NCBI GenBank assembly: GCA_026388345.1
Contig: JAPLJY010000344.1
Span: 1-5,301, forward strand
DNA from: Deltaproteobacteria bacterium
GTDB lineage: Bacteria > Desulfobacterota > Syntrophia > Syntrophales > UBA5619
Length of the DNA: 5,301 nucleotides
Direction of reading: 5' to 3'
Shown: positions 1 to 5,301 of the stretch, piece by piece
Layout: each line of letters begins with the position of its first letter
Numbering within the stretch: the stretch's first letter is position 1
Program-made: the position numbers and the translations under genes
The notes under the pieces: generated by a model
What the model was told of the DNA's origin: nothing
What the model saw: only the letters and a program-made list of their open reading frames with translations
The model's database searches: none

Positions 1-172
1 CCAGAACCGTTCTGACACGGGCGATATCCCTGCGAACGTGGCCGAGCGTGGCCGGAGAGTCCAGTTGCCCGGAGGCATGGCGCATGCGGAGCTTGAAATA
101 ATCCTCGACAAGCTCGCGGTTCTTCTGCTGCAACTCATCCATGCTAAGATCTCTGATCTCCTTAATTTTCAT
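1..172 (-). CDS. rpmC: 50S ribosomal protein L29, N-terminal 57 residues (3' end beyond window)
   Basis: L29 is a small helical protein next to L23 at the exit of the peptide tunnel. The frame from the ATG at 172 is open to the left edge and gives 57 residues of a family that normally has about 60-70, so only the last few are missing. It reads [17 protein letters not shown] at the start, [20 protein letters not shown] in the middle, then the signature part [15 protein letters not shown] at the edge; this is the typical two-helix L29 pattern with the conserved D/R-x-x-I-A-R-x-x-T motif. The ATG lies inside the end of rplP (ATGAAAATTAA, 11 bases shared), so L29 is almost certainly translated by coupling to L16. 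The operon would be expected to continue with rpsQ (S17) outside the window. Confidence 0.95.
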   Translation of the reverse strand, partial: MKIKEIRDLSMDELQQKNRELVEDYFKLRMRHASGQLDSPATLGHVRRDIARVRTVL

Positions 173-584
173 CAGACATTTCCCTCGAAAGAAACTGGGT
201 CCCGATGGGAAGCTTATGGGCCGCCAGCGTGAAGGCCTCCTTCGCGATCTCTTTTGAAACCCCTTCAATCTCATAGAGCACGACACCCGGCTTGATGACC
301 GCCACCCACTCTTCCGGGGCGCCCTTACCCTTTCCCATACGGGTTTCGGCCGGCTTCCTGGTGACGGACTTGTGCGGGAAAATCCGGATCCAGATCTTTC
401 CCCCACGTTTGACGTGCCTGGTCATGGCCACGCGCGCCGCCTCGATCTGCCGAGCCGTAATCCAGCCGCACTCGGTCGCCTGAAGGGCATACTCGCCGAA
501 GGCCACGGTATTCCCGCGCGTGGCTTTTCCGCTCATCCGGCCCCTCTGTAATTTTCTAAATTTAACCCTTTTCGGCATTAACAT
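162..584 (-). CDS. rplP: 50S ribosomal protein L16
   Basis: L16 organises 23S rRNA helices around the A site and contacts the elbow of A-site tRNA. The product has 140 residues, the usual length. Blocks: [17 protein letters not shown] (1-17), [31 protein letters not shown] (40-70), [20 protein letters not shown] (81-100, family signature) and [25 protein letters not shown] (102-126). Arg82 corresponds to E. coli Arg81, which is hydroxylated by the oxygenase YcfD there; the residue being present does not show that the modification occurs here. Two in-frame ATGs, 584 and 578, are possible; AGGAG at 594-598 is 9 nt from the first and 15 nt from the second, favouring 584. Its last 11 bases overlap the start of rpmC. 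Confidence 0.97.
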   Translation of the reverse strand: MLMPKRVKFRKLQRGRMSGKATRGNTVAFGEYALQATECGWITARQIEAARVAMTRHVKRGGKIWIRIFPHKSVTRKPAETRMGKGKGAPEEWVAVIKPGVVLYEIEGVSKEIAKEAFTLAAHKLPIGTQFLSREMSDEN

Positions 585-593
585 CGTTCTAAA

Positions 594-598
594 CTCCT
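594..598 (-). promoter_or_regulatory. Ribosome-binding site of rplP
   Basis: AGGAG on the sense strand, 9 nt before the ATG at 584. It favours this start over the second in-frame ATG at 578. Confidence 0.75.
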
Positions 599-651
599 GT
601 TCTGCAAGCTTATCCTGTGATCTCCCGGAACACCGGCCTTTTTAGTAAAGC

Positions 652-1299
652 CTATTTTGCCGCCTCTTTCTTGCCGGGCAATACCTCCCCATGGAAGATC
701 AGAACCTTGACGCCGATCAGACCATAGGCCGTATGGGCTTCGGTAAAACCGCAATCGATATCCGCCCTCAGGGTATGGAGGGGCACACGGCCTTCCCGAT
801 ACCACTCCGATCTCGCCATCTCGGCCCCGCCTAGGCGGCCGCCGCAGTTCACCCGAATCCCCTTTGCCCCGAACTTCATCGCCGTGGTCACACATTTCTT
901 CATTGCCCTGCGGAACGCGACGCGCCTTTCCAATTGCTGCGCGACATTTTCGGCGACCAGTTGCGCATCGATCTCCGGTTTGCGGACTTCGAGGATATTG
1001 ATAATCACTTCGCTCTTGGTGATGGCCTCGAGATCCTTTTTCAATTTCTCGATCTCGGTTCCCTTCTTCCCAATGATGATCCCGGGGCGGGCGGCGTGGA
1101 TATTCACCTTGGCCTTGTTGGCCGCTCTTTCGATTTCGATCCTGGAGATACCTGCATGGTAGAGCTTCCCCTTGAGAAATTTCCGGATCTTGAGATCCTC
1201 ATGGAGCAACTCGGAATAATTCTTCTCCGAAAACCACTGAGACCGCCATGTCTTGATACCACCCAACCTCAACCCGATCGGGTTAACCTTCTGCCCCAA
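652..1299 (-). CDS. rpsC: 30S ribosomal protein S3, TTG start
   Basis: S3 forms part of the mRNA entry tunnel in the 30S head and contributes to the ribosome's mRNA helicase activity. The product has 215 residues, at the shorter end of the family, which varies mainly in its C-terminal tail. The start is TTG at 1299: the invariant (M)[12 protein letters not shown] follows directly, and a nine-base match to the anti-Shine-Dalgarno lies upstream. Domains: N-terminal region 1-38; type II KH domain with [10 protein letters not shown] (71-80, GxxG = GKKG); then [14 protein letters not shown] (122-135), whose basic residues match the helicase residues of E. coli S3; then the C-terminal signature [39 protein letters not shown] (145-182) and [13 protein letters not shown] (190-202). 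It ends in TAG after PGKKEAAK, and a 67-nt gap precedes rplP. Confidence 0.97.
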   Translation of the reverse strand: MGQKVNPIGLRLGGIKTWRSQWFSEKNYSELLHEDLKIRKFLKGKLYHAGISRIEIERAANKAKVNIHAARPGIIIGKKGTEIEKLKKDLEAITKSEVIINILEVRKPEIDAQLVAENVAQQLERRVAFRRAMKKCVTTAMKFGAKGIRVNCGGRLGGAEMARSEWYREGRVPLHTLRADIDCGFTEAHTAYGLIGVKVLIFHGEVLPGKKEAAK

Positions 1300-1303
1300 C
1301 CTC

Positions 1304-1312
1304 TCACCTCCT
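1304..1312 (-). promoter_or_regulatory. Strong ribosome-binding site of rpsC
   Basis: The sense strand reads AGGAGGTGA, a nine-base complement to the 3' end of bacterial 16S rRNA. The AGGAGG core is 7 nt from the TTG at 1299. It is by far the best Shine-Dalgarno in the window, it decides the rpsC start, and it probably compensates for the weak start codon. An in-frame ATG or GTG is not available between it and the conserved GQKVN sequence; the GTG inside the site is out of frame. Confidence 0.9.
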
Positions 1313-1318
1313 CAAGTC

Positions 1319-1651
1319 TTACTGTTCATCCAGGACCACGGTGATGTGACTCATCCGCTTCTTGATTGAAGCCGCCCTTCCCTGAGCCCTCGCCCTCCAG
1401 CGCTTGAGGGAGGGTCCTTGATCGACAAAGATCTCCTTGACGTAAAGGATACTTTCATCGATGTTGGGGTTCTGCTTCGCATTGGCGAGCGCCGACAATA
1501 AAACCTTGTTCACGGGATCAGCCGCATATTTTCTTGCAAACAGGAGGATCTTCTTCGCCTCCTCGATCTTCTTCCCTCTGACCAGATCGACTACCAGCCG
1601 CACCTTCTGCGGGGACATCCGAATATACTTGGCAACTGCTTTTGCTTCCAT
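1319..1651 (-). CDS. rplV: 50S ribosomal protein L22
   Basis: L22 binds all domains of 23S rRNA, and its long beta-hairpin lines the exit tunnel near the macrolide site. From the ATG at 1651 the protein is 110 residues, the family norm. The frame is open 10 codons further to a GTG at 1681, but the residues gained (VPLGGLESV) are not L22-like, and a GGAG at 1658-1661, 6 nt before the ATG, marks the true start. Features seen: EAKAVAKYIRMSPQKVRLVVDLVRG (2-26 region), ALANAKQNPNID (55-66 region), VKEIFVDQGPSLKRW, then the hairpin RARAQGRAASIKKRMSHITVVL near the C-terminus. In this hairpin the usual RWRPRAQGRA reads RWRARAQGRA, a Pro-to-Ala change. The TAA stop is 19 nt before rpsC. Confidence 0.97.
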   Translation of the reverse strand: MEAKAVAKYIRMSPQKVRLVVDLVRGKKIEEAKKILLFARKYAADPVNKVLLSALANAKQNPNIDESILYVKEIFVDQGPSLKRWRARAQGRAASIKKRMSHITVVLDEQ

Positions 1652-1657
1652 AACTGA

Positions 1658-1661
1658 CTCC
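1658..1661 (-). promoter_or_regulatory. Ribosome-binding site of rplV
   Basis: GGAG on the sense strand, 6 nt before the ATG at 1651. It supports the 110-residue L22 over a version extended to the GTG at 1681, which would contain this site inside its coding sequence. Confidence 0.7.
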
Positions 1662-1705
1662 AAACCGCCGAGGGGAACCACTTCCGCTTCAACCCGAGCA
1701 GATCC

Positions 1706-1987
1706 CTACTTGCGCAGTTTCGTTTTGCGGTCTCCGGCGTGGCTGTAAAAGGTCCTGGTCGGCGCAAATTCACCCAATTTATGTCCGACCATGTTTTCGG
1801 TCACAAAGACCGGAATGAATTTCTTTCCGTTGTGTACCGCAAAGGTCTGTCCGATCAATTCCGGGGTAACGGTGGAACGGCGCGACCAGGTTTTGATAAC
1901 CGTTTTGCTCCCCGCGGATTCCTGCCTTCTGACCTTTTCCAGAAGACTTTCCTCAATGTATGCGCCCTTCTTAATTGAACGTGCCAC
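1706..1987 (-). CDS. rpsS: 30S ribosomal protein S19
   Basis: S19 sits in the 30S head, partners with S13 and lies close to A-site tRNA and the inter-subunit bridge. The product has 93 residues, normal for bacteria. The start is GTG at 1987, fixed by the near-invariant N-terminus (M)ARSIKKGAY and by GAGG at 1995-1998, about 7 nt upstream, which lies within the last codons of rplB. Other family blocks are [28 protein letters not shown] (29-56) and [24 protein letters not shown] (62-85, the family signature). It begins 3 nt after the rplB stop, so the two are likely translationally coupled. It ends in TAG with the usual basic tail KTKLRK. A 54-nt gap follows before rplV. Confidence 0.98.
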   Translation of the reverse strand: MARSIKKGAYIEESLLEKVRRQESAGSKTVIKTWSRRSTVTPELIGQTFAVHNGKKFIPVFVTENMVGHKLGEFAPTRTFYSHAGDRKTKLRK

Positions 1988-1990
1988 CTT

Positions 1991-2812
1991 TTAACCTCTT
2001 CTTTTTACGATATATTTATCCGTACTCTTGTTGGTCCGCGTCTTATGGCCCTTCGTGGGTACGCCCCACGGGGTGCAGGGATGACGGCCACCGGAGGATT
2101 TTCCCTCGCCTCCGCCCATCGGATGATCGACCGGATTCATGACGACGCCCCTGACCTTTGGCCGCCGGCCGAGCCATCGCTTCCGTCCCGCCTTGCCGAG
2201 GCTCAGGTTTTCAGAATCAATGTTGCCGACCTGGCCGATGGTGGCCCGACATTCCAGGAAGACCTTTCTGACTTCTCCGGAAGGAAGCCGGACCTGGGCA
2301 TAACCCGCTTCCTTGGCCATAAGCTGTCCGTAGGCACCGGCCGAGCGGATCAACTGGCCTCCCCGCCCCACCTTAAGCTCTACGTTGTGAATCAGGGTTC
2401 CAAGCGGAATATTCCTCAGAGGAACGGCATTGCCGGGCTTGATATCGGCCTTTTCACCACTGATAACGGGATCACCCACGGTCATCTTGGACGGGGCAAT
2501 GATATACCTCTTCTCACCGTCGATGTAGTTCAGCAGGGCTATCCGTGACGACCGGTTGGGATCGTATTCAATGGAGGCGACCCGTGCCTGAATATCATCT
2601 TTGTCCCTCCGGAAATCGATCAACCGGTAACGCCGCTTGTGCCCGCCGCCGATGTGACGGCTGGTCATCCTGCCATAGCAGTTGCGTCCACCTGTTTTCT
2701 TCAGGGGCCGTAAAAGGCTCTTCTCTGGCGTCGACTTCGTCAGCTCTTCAAAATCAGAGCAGGTTTGAAATCTTCTTCCCGGTGACGTCGGTTTGTATTT
2801 TTTGATTCCCAT
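1991..2812 (-). CDS. rplB: 50S ribosomal protein L2
   Basis: L2 is one of the largest and most conserved 50S proteins; it is needed for subunit association, tRNA binding and peptidyl transfer. The product is 273 residues, as in E. coli, and aligns with it with little or no gapping overall. Blocks in order: [13 protein letters not shown] (3-15), [17 protein letters not shown] (47-63), [14 protein letters not shown] (81-94), [15 protein letters not shown] (124-138), [14 protein letters not shown] (151-164), [10 protein letters not shown] (175-184), and the C-terminal signature [14 protein letters not shown] (224-237) with [13 protein letters not shown] (247-259). His230 (E. coli His229 without the initiator Met), implicated in peptidyl transferase activity, is kept. 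The second His of the usual DHPHGGGEG motif is Met232. The ATG at 2812 is preceded by GAGGG about 10 nt away and by AGAGAGG directly adjacent. The end codes for the Shine-Dalgarno of rpsS. Confidence 0.98.
   Translation of the reverse strand: MGIKKYKPTSPGRRFQTCSDFEELTKSTPEKSLLRPLKKTGGRNCYGRMTSRHIGGGHKRRYRLIDFRRDKDDIQARVASIEYDPNRSSRIALLNYIDGEKRYIIAPSKMTVGDPVISGEKADIKPGNAVPLRNIPLGTLIHNVELKVGRGGQLIRSAGAYGQLMAKEAGYAQVRLPSGEVRKVFLECRATIGQVGNIDSENLSLGKAGRKRWLGRRPKVRGVVMNPVDHPMGGGEGKSSGGRHPCTPWGVPTKGHKTRTNKSTDKYIVKRRG
1995..1998 (-). promoter_or_regulatory. Ribosome-binding site of rpsS inside the rplB 3' end
   Basis: GAGG on the sense strand, 7 nt before the GTG start of rpsS, formed by the codons for the last Arg-Gly of L2 and its stop. 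This ties S19 initiation to ribosomes finishing L2. Confidence 0.65.
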
Positions 2813-2834
2813 CCTCTCTATTCCCTCATCCTTG

Positions 2835-2861
2835 CTGTCTTCAACCCTTGCGGGAGGACAG
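2835..2861 (-). other. Possible GNRA-capped hairpin in the rplW-rplB gap
   Basis: The sense strand has CTGTC (2857-2861) pairing with GACAG (2835-2839), and within it CCC-GCAA-GGG, a three-pair stem with a GCAA tetraloop (2845-2854). The two stems are separated by an asymmetric internal loop (2 nt against 5 nt). It lies in the 50-nt non-coding gap before rplB, with GAGGG and the ATG downstream. A role in assembly or L2 control is only a guess. Confidence 0.3.
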
Positions 2862-2862
2862 G

Positions 2863-3150
2863 TTACGCACCTTCCCCGATCTCAATGCGGCTTCCCGGAG
2901 CAAGGGTTACGATCGCCTTCTTCCAGGAGCTTCTCTCACCCATGACCTTGCCCGATCTTTTCTTCTTGCCGCGGACATTCATGACCCGGACGTTCAGCAC
3001 CTTGACCTTGAAGATCTTCTCAACGGCGCGACCCACCTCGATGCGGTTGGCCTTGATGTGAACCTCGAAGTTGTATTGATTCGCAGCGTCTCTCGCGATC
3101 GTGCTTTTTTCCGTGACCAGCGTCTTCTTAATGATCTGATACAGTTCCAT
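2863..3150 (-). CDS. rplW: 50S ribosomal protein L23
   Basis: L23 lies at the rim of the polypeptide exit tunnel and is the docking site for trigger factor and SRP. The product has 95 residues, the usual bacterial size. Recognisable parts are the N-terminal [16 protein letters not shown] (2-17), a central [21 protein letters not shown] (34-54) and the C-terminal [17 protein letters not shown] (67-83). Glu14 in TEK is at the position of E. coli Glu18, which is known to contact trigger factor. The basic stretch RGKKKRSGK (60-68) corresponds to the rRNA-binding loop. The ATG overlaps the rplD stop by one base, and only a poor Shine-Dalgarno-like GGGG lies upstream inside rplD, so coupled reinitiation is likely. 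It ends in TAA, 50 nt before rplB. Confidence 0.97.
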   Translation of the reverse strand: MELYQIIKKTLVTEKSTIARDAANQYNFEVHIKANRIEVGRAVEKIFKVKVLNVRVMNVRGKKKRSGKVMGERSSWKKAIVTLAPGSRIEIGEGA

Positions 3151-3773
3151 TATGATATCAACGCCCCTTCAATTTTATGAACAGAGGGTTCGAGAAGGAC
3201 AACATGGTCGTATTTCAGGAGGTCGTAAACATTAACTCCCTCTGAGCGGACCATTTTGACGTCCCGGATATTCCGTGAGGATTTCTCCAGAACGGGTCTC
3301 GGCTGATCGATCACAAAAAGGGTTTTCTTAAATCCAAAGCGGTCGATCACCTCCTGGAATCTCTTGGTCTTGATCTCTTCCATCGGGAAATCCCGGAGGA
3401 TGGTCATCCGTTCTTCCTTGAATTTCATGCTGAGGGCGGAAATAAGGGCCAATCGTCTGACCTTCTTGGGAACCTTGAATGCATAACCGTGAGGCGTAGG
3501 TCCGAAGACAATCCCGCCGCCCCTCCAGATCGGAGAACGTGAGTGACCCGCCCGGGCCCTTCCCGTTCCCTTTTGACGCCAGGGCTTCTTGCCTCCCCCG
3601 CTGACATCGCTCCGACCCTTGGTTGATGCGGTTCCACTCCGTCTTGATGCCATCTGCATCCGGACCATTTCGTAAATGACGTGCTCGTTGACTGGCGCGC
3701 CAAACACGGCCTCGCTGAGCTCAATCTCAGCAATCTTGTTATTTTCAATGTCGTACACACCTGCTACTGGCAT
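3150..3773 (-). CDS. rplD: 50S ribosomal protein L4
   Basis: L4 binds 23S rRNA and sends an extended loop into the peptide exit tunnel; in gammaproteobacteria it also represses its own operon. The ATG at 3773 gives 207 residues, the typical length. The frame is open upstream to 3902, but that extension would overlap rplC by about 100 nt, has no L4 character and would bypass the ribosome-binding site AAGGTGG at 3779-3785. The tunnel loop is clear: GGGKKPWRQKGTGRARAG (59-76) followed by SPIWRGGGIVFGP (80-92) and KVPKKVRRLAL (100-110). The C-terminal half holds the alpha/beta part with TLFVIDQ (151-157), NIRDVKMVRSEGVNVYDLLKYDHVV (168-192 region). The terminal TAA shares its last base with the rplW ATG (TAATG), so L23 translation is probably coupled to L4. 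No leader of the L4-binding type can be identified in the window. Confidence 0.97.
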   Translation of the reverse strand: MPVAGVYDIENNKIAEIELSEAVFGAPVNEHVIYEMVRMQMASRRSGTASTKGRSDVSGGGKKPWRQKGTGRARAGHSRSPIWRGGGIVFGPTPHGYAFKVPKKVRRLALISALSMKFKEERMTILRDFPMEEIKTKRFQEVIDRFGFKKTLFVIDQPRPVLEKSSRNIRDVKMVRSEGVNVYDLLKYDHVVLLEPSVHKIEGALIS

Positions 3774-3778
3774 TTTTC

Positions 3779-3785
3779 CCACCTT
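3779..3785 (-). promoter_or_regulatory. Ribosome-binding site of rplD
   Basis: AAGGTGG on the sense strand (one mismatch to AAGGAGG), 5 nt before the ATG at 3773. It decides the L4 start against the longer open frame reaching 3902. Confidence 0.7.
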
Positions 3786-3796
3786 GAAAACTCTGC

Positions 3797-4429
3797 TTAT
3801 TGACCTTTCTTGATCGCCGGCTTGATCAACACAAATCCGTTCTTGCTGCCCGGAACGGCACCCCGGACCATGATCACATTCATGTCCAACCGGACGGCCC
3901 ATACCAGCAGGTTCTGCGCCGTCTTTCTATCGCACCCCATGTGACCGGGAAGCTTCGTTCCCTTGAAAACACGGGATGGATCCGCACTCGCACCGATGGA
4001 ACCAGGGGCCCTGTGGAACATGGAACCATGGGTCGCCCGGCCGCCGTGGAAACCATGGCGTTTAATGACACCGGCAAATCCCTTGCCCTTGGTCGTTCCA
4101 ACAACGTCCACATAATTCCCGGGGGCAAACATTTCGGCATTCAGTTCCTGACCCAGTTCGCAACTTTTCGGATCCATTTTGAATTCCCGGAGAACACGGA
4201 AGAGGCCCTTGTCCGCCTTCTTGAAGTGTCCCTGAAGGGGCTGGGTCACATTGCGCTGTTTGATCCGACCATACCCCAGTTGGAGTGCATCGTAGCCATC
4301 CGTCTCCATAGTCTTTTTCTGAATGACCACGGATGGCTCCACTTCGATAACCGTCACGGGAACGGAAACCCCTTCATCCGAAAAGATCTGGGTCATCCCC
4401 AATTTTTTGCCGATCAATCCTTTTGTCAT
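3797..4429 (-). CDS. rplC: 50S ribosomal protein L3
   Basis: L3 is an early 23S rRNA-binding assembly protein whose extended loop reaches toward the peptidyl transferase centre. From the ATG at 4429 the protein has 210 residues, normal for the family. Visible blocks are [14 protein letters not shown] (3-16), [10 protein letters not shown] (23-32), [23 protein letters not shown] (108-130, within the family signature), [18 protein letters not shown] (131-148) and [13 protein letters not shown] (153-165). The start is uncertain by a few codons: a second ATG lies immediately upstream at 4432, another in frame at 4441, and the frame stays open to 4465. A GAG at about 7 nt favours 4429, though the Shine-Dalgarno match is weak for all of them. 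The residue equivalent to E. coli Gln150, methylated there by PrmB, is Ala149 here. The stop codon TAA is 23 nt before rplD. Confidence 0.97.
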   Translation of the reverse strand: MTKGLIGKKLGMTQIFSDEGVSVPVTVIEVEPSVVIQKKTMETDGYDALQLGYGRIKQRNVTQPLQGHFKKADKGLFRVLREFKMDPKSCELGQELNAEMFAPGNYVDVVGTTKGKGFAGVIKRHGFHGGRATHGSMFHRAPGSIGASADPSRVFKGTKLPGHMGCDRKTAQNLLVWAVRLDMNVIMVRGAVPGSKNGFVLIKPAIKKGQ

Positions 4430-4452
4430 CATCTTTCTCATTTGCCAAACAT

Positions 4453-4492
4453 AAAAACCCGTCATGTAAGGATGGCGAAACGACCCGACGGT
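4453..4492 (-). other. Possible hairpin followed by a T run in the rpsJ-rplC gap
   Basis: In the 83-nt gap the sense strand has CCGTC (4487-4491) able to pair with GACGG (4459-4463), followed by TTTTT at 4453-4457. The loop would be about 23 nt, and the inner part can instead form a small hairpin, GACC-GTCG-GGTC. The five-pair stem is weak for an intrinsic terminator, and the genes downstream must be transcribed, so at most it could be an attenuator. It may be chance. Confidence 0.25.
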
Positions 4493-4512
4493 CCTCCCGC
4501 AGATCTCCCTTT

Positions 4513-4821
4513 CTACAACTTGATCTCCACATCCACACCCGCTGACAGATCGAGTTTCATCAGGGCGTCCACTGTCGCCTGCGTCGGTTCGACGATATCA
4601 ATCAATCGCTTGTGCGTCCGGATCTCGAACTGCTCCCGAGATTTCTTATCCACGTGCGGCGACCGGTTGACGCAGTATTTGTTGATCTCGGTCGGCAGGG
4701 GGATGGGACCGGCAACACGTGCGCCTGTCCGTTTTGCAGTCTCTACAATATCATCCACCGAACGGTCGAGCAGTTTATAATCGTATGCCTTCAGACGAAT
4801 CCTTATCTTTTGATCTTTCAT
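4513..4821 (-). CDS. rpsJ: 30S ribosomal protein S10 (NusE)
   Basis: S10 sits in the head of the 30S subunit and, as NusE, also pairs with NusB in transcription antitermination and links NusG to the ribosome. The ATG at 4821 gives 102 residues, the usual length. The frame can be extended four codons to a TTG at 4833 (M-N-E-T before the ATG), but the family normally begins a few residues before the [10 protein letters not shown] block, as it does from 4821. Diagnostic blocks are [10 protein letters not shown] (about 5-14), [17 protein letters not shown] (29-45), [19 protein letters not shown] (54-72) and the C-terminal [13 protein letters not shown]. The block at 46-70 contains the long loop inserted into the 30S head. 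No strong Shine-Dalgarno sequence precedes the start, so translation may rely on coupling to tuf 29 nt upstream. It ends in TAG and is followed by an 83-nt gap. Confidence 0.97.
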   Translation of the reverse strand: MKDQKIRIRLKAYDYKLLDRSVDDIVETAKRTGARVAGPIPLPTEINKYCVNRSPHVDKKSREQFEIRTHKRLIDIVEPTQATVDALMKLDLSAGVDVEIKL

Positions 4822-4850
4822 GGTTTCATTCAACCCAATTGATGGCGATC

Positions 4851-5301
4851 CTATTCGATAATCTTGCTAACCACGCCGGCGCCAACGGTTCTGCCGCCTT
4901 CGCGGATGGCAAACCGGAGCTGCTCTTCCATGGCGATCGGTGTGATCAGATTCACTTCCATCTCAACATTGTCGCCGGGCATGACCATCTCGACCCCTTC
5001 GGGGAGGTTGGCCACACCGGTCACGTCCGTTGTCCGGAAATAGAACTGGGGACGATAGCCGTTGAAGAAGGGGGTATGCCGGCCGCCTTCCTCCTTCGTC
5101 AAGACATATACCTGCGCCTTAAATTTGGTGTGCGGCGTGATAGACCCCGGCTTGGCCACAACCTGCCCTCGTTCCACTTCCTCGCGCTTTGTACCCCGGA
5201 GAAGAACACCGATATCATCGCCGGCGCGCCCCTCGTCGAGCGTCTTGCGAAACATCTCGACGCCGGTGCATACGGTCTTGAAGGTTGGCCGGATCCCGAT
5301 G
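4851..5301 (-). CDS. tuf: Elongation factor Tu, C-terminal part (5' end beyond window)
   Basis: EF-Tu is the GTPase that carries aminoacyl-tRNA to the ribosomal A site. Only the last 149 codons (plus part of one more) are present, out of roughly 395-400 usual for the family, so the GTPase domain I is outside the window. The visible frame stays open to the right edge; an ATG at 5255 is an internal Met (in TGVEMFRK), not the start. The end of domain II shows [18 protein letters not shown] and RGQVVAKPG. Domain III shows [37 protein letters not shown] and the closing [19 protein letters not shown], followed by TAG. All these blocks match canonical bacterial EF-Tu without gaps. It lies 29 nt before rpsJ, as in many bacteria where the str operon (rpsL-rpsG-fusA-tuf) runs into the S10 cluster; whether fusA precedes it cannot be seen. 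The wording of the C-terminus resembles Desulfobacterota EF-Tu. Confidence 0.98.
   Translation of the reverse strand, partial: IGIRPTFKTVCTGVEMFRKTLDEGRAGDDIGVLLRGTKREEVERGQVVAKPGSITPHTKFKAQVYVLTKEEGGRHTPFFNGYRPQFYFRTTDVTGVANLPEGVEMVMPGDNVEMEVNLITPIAMEEQLRFAIREGGRTVGAGVVSKIIE

Noticed and set aside
18..62. Short near-repeats of CGTGGCCG-like sequence in rpmC
   Set aside because: Two imperfect copies of about 10 bases inside conserved L29 coding sequence; explained by codon choice and not extended into a repeat array.
585..651. Terminator or regulatory RNA in the 67-nt rpsC-rplP gap
   Set aside because: Only short imperfect pairings are possible (CCGG-TGTT-CCGG and a bulged GGCTTT/AAAGGCC stem), with no T run after them; nothing beyond the rplP ribosome site can be supported.
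578..895. Minus-strand open frame of 105 codons overlapping the end of rpsC and the rpsC-rplP gap
   Set aside because: It is an alternative frame of rpsC. I considered a frameshifted S3 tail, but S3 ends normally at 652 with a complete C-terminal signature, and the extra frame shows no S3 character.
1652..1681. N-terminal extension of rplV from a GTG at 1681
   Set aside because: The ribosome site GGAG lies between this GTG and the ATG at 1651, and the added residues do not match L22.
2045..2548. Plus-strand open frame of 167 codons opposite rplB
   Set aside because: Shadow of the L2 gene with no ribosome site or family motif; L2 on the minus strand explains the conservation.
3774..3902. N-terminal extension of rplD by 43 codons
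   Set aside because: It would overlap rplC by about 100 nt, does not resemble L4, and bypasses the good ribosome site before the ATG at 3773.
3800..4780. Plus-strand open frame of 326 codons opposite rplC and rpsJ
   Set aside because: It is antisense to two certain ribosomal protein genes, has no recognisable family content, and long open antisense frames are usual opposite genes of this composition.

Overview
The whole window is one stretch of a bacterial S10-type ribosomal protein operon, read entirely on the minus strand. In transcription order (right to left) it runs: tuf (3' part only), rpsJ, rplC, rplD, rplW, rplB, rpsS, rplV, rpsC, rplP, rpmC (cut by the left edge). Every gene is a recognisable full-length or edge-truncated member of a universal translation family. 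No gene is broken, inserted or out of the canonical order.

The gene order alone only says Bacteria. Placement of tuf directly before rpsJ, together with the EF-Tu C-terminal sequence (ending in VVSKIIE) and the S10 and L2 sequences, reminds me most of Desulfobacterota / former Deltaproteobacteria (Geobacter- or Syntrophus-like). This is recall-based and only moderately confident. Base composition is moderately GC-rich and looks even across the window, with no sign of horizontal transfer.

Layout: 5301-4851 is the end of EF-Tu. After a 29-nt gap comes S10 (4821-4513), then an 83-nt gap, the largest in the window, before L3 (4429-3797). L4 (3773-3150) follows after 23 nt and overlaps L23 (3150-2863) by one base in a TAATG junction. 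L2 (2812-1991) follows a 50-nt gap, and S19 (1987-1706, GTG start) lies 3 nt behind it. L22 (1651-1319) comes after 54 nt. S3 (1299-652) comes after 19 nt and starts with TTG behind a near-perfect Shine-Dalgarno sequence. L16 (584-162) comes after 67 nt and overlaps L29 (172 to beyond base 1) by 11 nt. There is no gene-free stretch over 300 bases.

The proteins act together in the ribosome and elongation. S10, S19 and S3 belong to the 30S head. L3, L4, L22, L23, L2, L16 and L29 belong to the 50S subunit: L2 and L3 near the peptidyl transferase centre, L4 and L22 lining the exit tunnel, L23 and L29 at the tunnel exit, and L16 near the A-site tRNA. EF-Tu delivers aminoacyl-tRNA. The short gaps and overlaps fit a single transcript with translational coupling. 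No promoter or convincing transcription terminator lies in the window; the promoter is presumably upstream of tuf, beyond the right edge.

I found no undescribed biological system here. The points worth a second look are modest: the TTG start of rpsC, weakly supported RNA hairpins in two gaps, the absence of room for an L4-type leader before rpsJ, and lineage-type residue changes in L2 and L3.
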